A DNA stretch of 64,000 nt from Austropuccinia psidii. Taxonomy: Eukaryota > Basidiomycota > Pucciniomycetes > Pucciniales > Sphaerophragmiaceae. This document shows, piece after piece, positions 59,322 to 64,000 of this stretch (positions within the stretch are counted from its first letter, which is position 1; the number at the start of each line of letters is the position of its first letter). The DNA lies in NCBI GenBank assembly GCA_023105745.1, contig JALGQZ010000008.1:19839866-19903865 (forward strand). Reading direction: 5' to 3'. The notes beneath the pieces are model-generated. The model made no database searches and had not been told where the DNA came from. It saw only the letters and a list, made by a program, of their open reading frames with translations. The position numbers and the translations under genes are program-made.

Positions 59322-59967
59322 CAAACAGACAAAGAAGCATGTTTATACTTCAATATCTCATTGTTCATTTAATCCTGGGGTCCCATACAGGTTCTGTACA
59401 GCATTCTATGTTTCATAAACATCAGAAGAGGGCTGTGTGGTCCCCGGATGAAAAATTTCACCCTGTATTGGTGAAAACTGCCAATATGTGGCTTCAAAGC
59501 CACATCTGAGCGCAATAAAGGCTATAAAGGCCTTCTTTAAACCACAAGCCACTGCTTGGAAGTGAAAAATCTTCACTTCCTCTATGTTGAAAGGTTCAAA
59601 AGACTTTTTTCACCCAAGTTTAGGATAAAAAGGGGCCTTTTCTCCACCAGAAAAGGTTTCCTCATCCTGATCTTGAAATCCTATGCAGTACAACTTTCAA
59701 AAACAGTCATACCCTTGGCAAAAAATCAGGTTATAATTTAAACTTTAGTATTGTAGCTCTTATTATAGTAACCCAATTGGTAAGACTGCACTCAGGGCTT
59801 TCAACAGCACTCACCACCACTATTCTATAATAGTGAAGCCCCTACCACTTTATTTTAAACCTCTATCAGCTATAATCCAACCATTTCTAATTAATTTTAC
59901 CATGTCACAGTCATAGTTAAAGTTGTAAATAGCCTCATCAAACCTTCATCATACACTCATCCTGACA
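59322..59967 (+). repeat. Partial 5' LTR of element F
   Basis: Matches the B LTR from about 10825 to the end (ctgaca at 59967). Contains both hairpins; the second (59486-59505) has a compensated base pair. Confidence 0.85.
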
Positions 59968-60589
59968 TTTTGGTGGCCTGGCCATGTTTTTTTGGACGTT
60001 TCTATGCCAAAAGTCAGTATTTTATTTTATTTTCTTGATTCTGACACTATTGTTTCCATTTTTAGGCGTAAAAACTTCTTAAAACAAATATAAAATATAT
60101 CTTATAATTTTTTTTTGAGTGGTATATGACTGTATACCACTGTGCGTTTCTCCTTTAATTACCTTGTTGTGTGGTTGATTATAATTTAATCACAACAAAG
60201 CCCTGATTTTTGGGGCTATTTACATATTAAAATACTTTAAGCCATCTATACTTTCCTTTTTTTATTAAAAAGGACACCTCTCTTACTGTAAGCCAACAGT
60301 ATTAGAGGCCTGATTGGGTATATTGATAATCTCAATTGCCCTTTATGTAACCACTGTTAGATTCCACTTGATAATTACAAGTTAATCTATGAGATATTGG
60401 CATACAAACAGAGTACCAGAAATCCACAAGCTGTATTTTTTGACATTTAATTGATAATTTCAATTTCACTGTCATAATACAAGGGTATAATATAGAAATA
60501 TAATTGCCAGAGGCCATTCTTAAACATGCAAACAACATTTCAAGATGTCTTAACTGACAATAAGCCCTCTTTTTCATGTTTAATTCAGT
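59968..60589 (+). other. Element F leader and predicted 5' intron
   Basis: ttttggtggcctggcc primer-site region; donor position reads GTCAGT (decayed) after ccaaaa; acceptor catgtttaattcag. Joining would give ATG AAA GAA in the ORF0 phase. Confidence 0.45.
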
Positions 60590-61617
60590 GAAAGAAGTGA
60601 CACCCTCAGAACCAGAGGGAAAAAAGGGGAAAGGAAAGAGGCACAGTGAAGTCCTTATCACAGTTAAAAAGTGGACACCAATTTCCACTCAGAGCAGTAG
60701 AGAACCACAAAACTCTGAATCAATACAAGGTAAACCAACCTTAATCACTTTTACAGGCAAGGTTACAATCATTAACCCAGTTGTAACCTCCAAAGGCAAA
60801 TTGTGAAAAGCAGTAAACAAAACATTTGTACAAGGAACAGTAAAAGGTAAATACCCTAGGAACATTAAGGTTTTGACTGCTTGGAAACACTGAAATGTCA
60901 CCTGTGCACCTCAGAAACCTTGGGATCCCAAGGAACCAGCCAGAGGACAGAGAAGGATTGTCCAAAACCAGAAGACCTGACAGAGTACACTTTTGACACA
61001 GTGGTGGATGGCAAGAAATTGAGGGAAATCATACCCACTCTGCCATTCACTTTTGAATTAAACAGAAACCTCAAACCAGAGGACTGGAAGGATATGGATC
61101 AGGTTTTTCAGCTCCACCAACTGCACAAAGACCTTTTTCAATGAACCATGAACAAAAAAAGGTTCAACCTAGCATCCCACTGGGAAGAACTTTGAGAAAG
61201 TTTCCAGAAGATATGTCTCAAAGAGATAGACTTCAAAGACTTTATTGTAATCACCAAACGGTGGAACTCCACCAGAAAGTTCAGACTTCTGGAGGAGAGG
61301 GCAACCAGGATAAGGAAGAATCAAGACACTATCCAAGTTATAGAAGAACAGCTGACCCAGATGGGGAATACTCAGATTCCTTCAGGCTCACAAGGAGTTG
61401 ACCAAACCAGCTCTCCAGTAGCTTCACACCATTCATGAACCAACAGATCAATGGCCAAGATTCACCATTCTTCACAATCCCTGCTAGTTTCCAGGAGAAT
61501 ACAGGGATACAGGGGCAAAGAAAGACCTCTTTCAACCAAAGGCAGAGAGAGTCAGACCCAATGATCCAGAAGGTCTTGGACTTGGTGAAAGAAGTACACA
61601 AGAGCCAGAAATAGCTG
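60590..61617 (+). pseudogene. Element F ORF0-ORF1
   Basis: ORF0 lacks about 14 residues near its start relative to B and has a TGA at about 60804. The 68-nt intron (60847-60914) keeps its signals. ORF1 is open from 60915 to 61144 ([20 protein letters not shown]), then stops at TGA. Further ORF1-like pieces extend to about 61613 ([19 protein letters not shown]). Confidence 0.55.
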
Positions 61618-62451
61618 TAGATAATTCTAGAATCAGTAGCCCCATTATTTGAAATATTAACCCCCACTCAGACAGAACATAAACTTGTTACACCTGAGAG
61701 TAACTTGAAAAGTGATAAACTGTGGTTACAAATGTCCCAATTTGCAGTGAAAACTCAAGAATCACTTGATGATTTCAAGAGGATAAATGAAAGGTTGCAA
61801 AGAAATACAATCTTACAAGAGTCTACAATTAAAGCCATCCAAGAGAGCTGTTCTCAATTGAGCAAAGCCTCTGAAGAAACCAACAAAATACTAAATCAAG
61901 TCTTTGAAGAGCAACATCACTGAAAGGGGGATAGGGAGTGTCTGGACCAAGACATAAACAAATTGCTCAATGTCTACCAAAACATGAATCCTCAACTAGA
62001 AGGCCATGCTTTGGAGAATCCATACTACCAAGAAGACATCAAACCAGATGGCCTATTGGCAAATAAGGCAAAATCTCCATCCCAATACCAAGATGGAGAT
62101 AATATGTCTTATTCTGAGAAGGAATCCTTGAAACAGCTTCCAGAGGCCTCAAGCTGGCACATAGTCTCTGTAACAGGAGAATATGATCATATGGAACTCA
62201 TTGATTATATTGATGGAATCTTCATTGATGTAGCAAGTATACCAGACTACTGGATTACGGCTAGACTCAATACAGCATTCAAAGGAAATGCTAGTATTTG
62301 GTATATACAGATGAAATCAATCCATGGAAGAAGAATCCAGCAATGGTGGAAGAGTCATATTATCCAAAGTTACAGCAATGGTAATTGGATATGGCAAAAG
62401 ACCATGTCATTTGAAAATGACAAGTACTCTGTGGACAAAGATCAATATTAG
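60895..62451 (+). pseudogene. Element F gag, N-terminus to capsid
   Basis: Gag-phase pieces at 61141-61401 (QPSIPLGRTLRKFPEDM), 61705-61923 (coiled-coil, [16 protein letters not shown], then TGA) and 61963-62451 (capsid, [34 protein letters not shown]). TAG at 62449 replaces the expected Glu. Confidence 0.8.
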
Positions 62452-63428
62452 TGGTGTCTTAGACAGTCTAAAAGACTTTAAGCTATTGATCCTCAAATGA
62501 ACATTCAGATGAGGAATCACAAAATCCTAACACAAATTACCAGAGAACTAGAGCATGAAGTGAAATGCATATGAAACCACAATTGCACTCTAGATGACAT
62601 TGCAAATACCTTGAAAGATGTAAGGAAAAGAACAACTATAGGGAAATACTCCCCATATGAAAGCATTGGTTTCAAAGAGAAACAACCTTTCAGGGTGAGT
62701 TTCAAAGACAAACCCAGAGAAAAGGTGGCAGAAGTGGCTAAGAAGGAAAATTCTTGTCACAATTTTGGTTCAACAGACTATTATGCCAATACCTTTCCAA
62801 AGGCAAAGAAGAAAGTCTATGCCATTGAGAAAGTCCCAGAGGAGGAATCTCCCACAGAGGATTCTTAATCAGACTCTATGGGTGATGCCATCAGAGAAAA
62901 ATCTGATGATGACCAAGATCCAAGAGAAGACCTCCTAGTGGTATACAAAGAGGAAACACCACTGGAGATTCAGGACATAAAGTTGGAAGCAGGCATGCCA
63001 CAGGACACTTCAAATAAGAGCTTGTGTAAACACACACAAGATGCACAGAAATTCCTATTTACACCAACTGAAGGAATGACATACATACATGGGACAGCCA
63101 CAAAGATGACTGTTTGTATATACAATGCTCAACACCCATTGATAATTTACAGTGGAGCACACTGCTCAATAGTGGCCAGAAATTATCACGATCACCACTT
63201 CCCAAATTGGGAAAAACAGCTCTTTCCAACCAAGGCAAAGAACTTCAAAAATTCATCAGGGAGGATGACATTCATTGGTACAATTATCAAATAGATAATT
63301 ATACCCATAGGACAGGTAAGATCAGACTCAACCCAGAGTGTTTTGTGCTTGAAGATGCCCACATCATAGGGTTTTTACTGGGAATGGACTACCAGAGGAT
63401 TTATGGCATTGATATGTACAATATTTGA
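62452..63428 (+). pseudogene. Element F nucleocapsid and protease, both with lost key residues
   Basis: The zinc knuckle reads C-H-N-F-G-S-T-D-Y-Y-A-N-T-F: of the four metal ligands only the first Cys is left. The protease reads I-Y-S-G-A-H, with the catalytic Asp changed to Tyr (63148-63150). Stops at 62866 and 63292, with a frameshift near 63290. Confidence 0.82.
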
Positions 63429-64000
63429 AACAGGAATATTACTATAATTACAAATAAGGAAAAGAAATTTTCATTTGACATATACCAAATATCTACCCAT
63501 GACACTTTAAAAGAATTACTGAATGAATTCAGGGCAGGTCAATTCAGCACTAACCTTACCAGTAAACAAGAACTTAGTTTACTAAAGATACTAAGGATAA
63601 ATAGACCATCATTTGCCATTGGTTAATAACCATTAGGCAAGATCAGAGGGCATGATTTAGAATTATATCTTGATGTGGAAAGTCCCTATCCACCCATGCT
63701 GAGAAGACCTCCATACCCAGAAAGTCCGGAAACTAGGAAGGAAATTGAGAAACATGTCAATGAACTGTTAGACATGGATTTCATAAGGAAGATAGGACAC
63801 AATGAAATAGTGAAAATCACCACACCTGGCATTATGGAAAGTCTAGGCTGTGTGGAGACTTCAGAGCTCTGAATAACTACACAAAAGCTGACAGGTACCC
63901 TATACCAAGGATACCTCATGCCCTAGAAAATCTGGTAAAAGCCAAATATATAACCAAAATGGATTTTATGAAAGGCTTTCACCAGAATGGAGTTAAACCA
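63429..64000 (+). pseudogene. Element F reverse transcriptase, N-terminal part
   Basis: Start of RT ([39 protein letters not shown]) with stops around 63625 and a deletion near 63828 just before CVETSEL / CGDFRAL. Continues beyond the window edge. Confidence 0.8.

Larger units (their letters stand above)
59322..64000 (+). mobile_element. Element F: family A/B retrotransposon, 5'-truncated and running off the window
   Basis: Begins inside an LTR (about 795 bp of its 5' part missing), followed by leader, ORF0, ORF1, gag, protease and the start of RT. It is heavily mutated and the 3' part is outside the window. Confidence 0.88.

Noticed and set aside
4265..64000. Repeat-induced point mutation as the cause of the stops
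   Set aside because: Several stops are GAA-to-TAA (G-to-T) and there are many indels, which C-to-T mutation does not make. A proper dinucleotide index was not computed.
1..64000. tRNA or rRNA genes
   Set aside because: No cloverleaf or conserved rRNA segment was noticed on reading; short A+T-rich hairpins were not convincing.

Overview
The window looks like a transposon-dominated stretch of a rust fungus (Pucciniales) genome. Base composition is strongly A+T-rich, and almost every long reading frame belongs to Ty3/Gypsy-type LTR retrotransposons. The introns I infer inside the elements have fungal-style signals (GTAAAT/GTAAGT donors, short length, CAG acceptors). From memory, not from a search, these gag-pol families resemble those abundant in Pucciniales, especially the myrtle rust Austropuccinia psidii. 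No intact host gene could be identified with confidence.

Layout. Bases 1-1421 resemble a diverged, window-truncated LTR related to element E. Bases 1422-2797 hold only coding-like fragments. From 2803 to 43351 there is one nested retrotransposon stack. Element A (minus strand, target duplication AAGAA at 2798-2802 and 43352-43356) is interrupted in its gag by element C (plus strand, 8635-39492, target duplication GTAC). The left LTR of C is interrupted by element B (plus strand, 10030-19726, duplication ACAAT). The coding region of C is interrupted by element E (minus strand, 24253-33502, duplication AATGG). LTR-pair differences rise in the order E (3 of 732), B (about 1.3%), C (about 3%), A (about 9-10%), which matches the order of nesting.

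After a 2.1-kb non-repetitive gap (43357-45443), three further elements abut on the plus strand. D has a 5' LTR and gag, cut off at 49320. G spans 49321-59321, has both LTRs and is badly decayed. F starts with a 5'-truncated LTR and runs off the window end. G has unrelated sequence on its two sides and no target duplication.

Elements A, B, D and F are one family. B is the best copy: a 1,951-codon gag-protease-RT-RNase H-integrase-chromodomain frame with one nonsense codon. G is a related, more diverged family. E is a separate chromodomain family. C encodes gag and protease only, and its missing pol is replaced by about 3 kb of very A+T-rich DNA.

The most notable biology is at the 5' end of the A/B/D/F and G families. 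A second long frame (ORF1) overlaps gag in another phase. A conserved 64-68 nt intron would remove the gag-pol start codon and join an upstream frame (ORF0) to ORF1. In A/B/D/F a second, 5' intron would create the ORF0 start codon by joining an A to TG. All splicing statements are inferences from genomic sequence.
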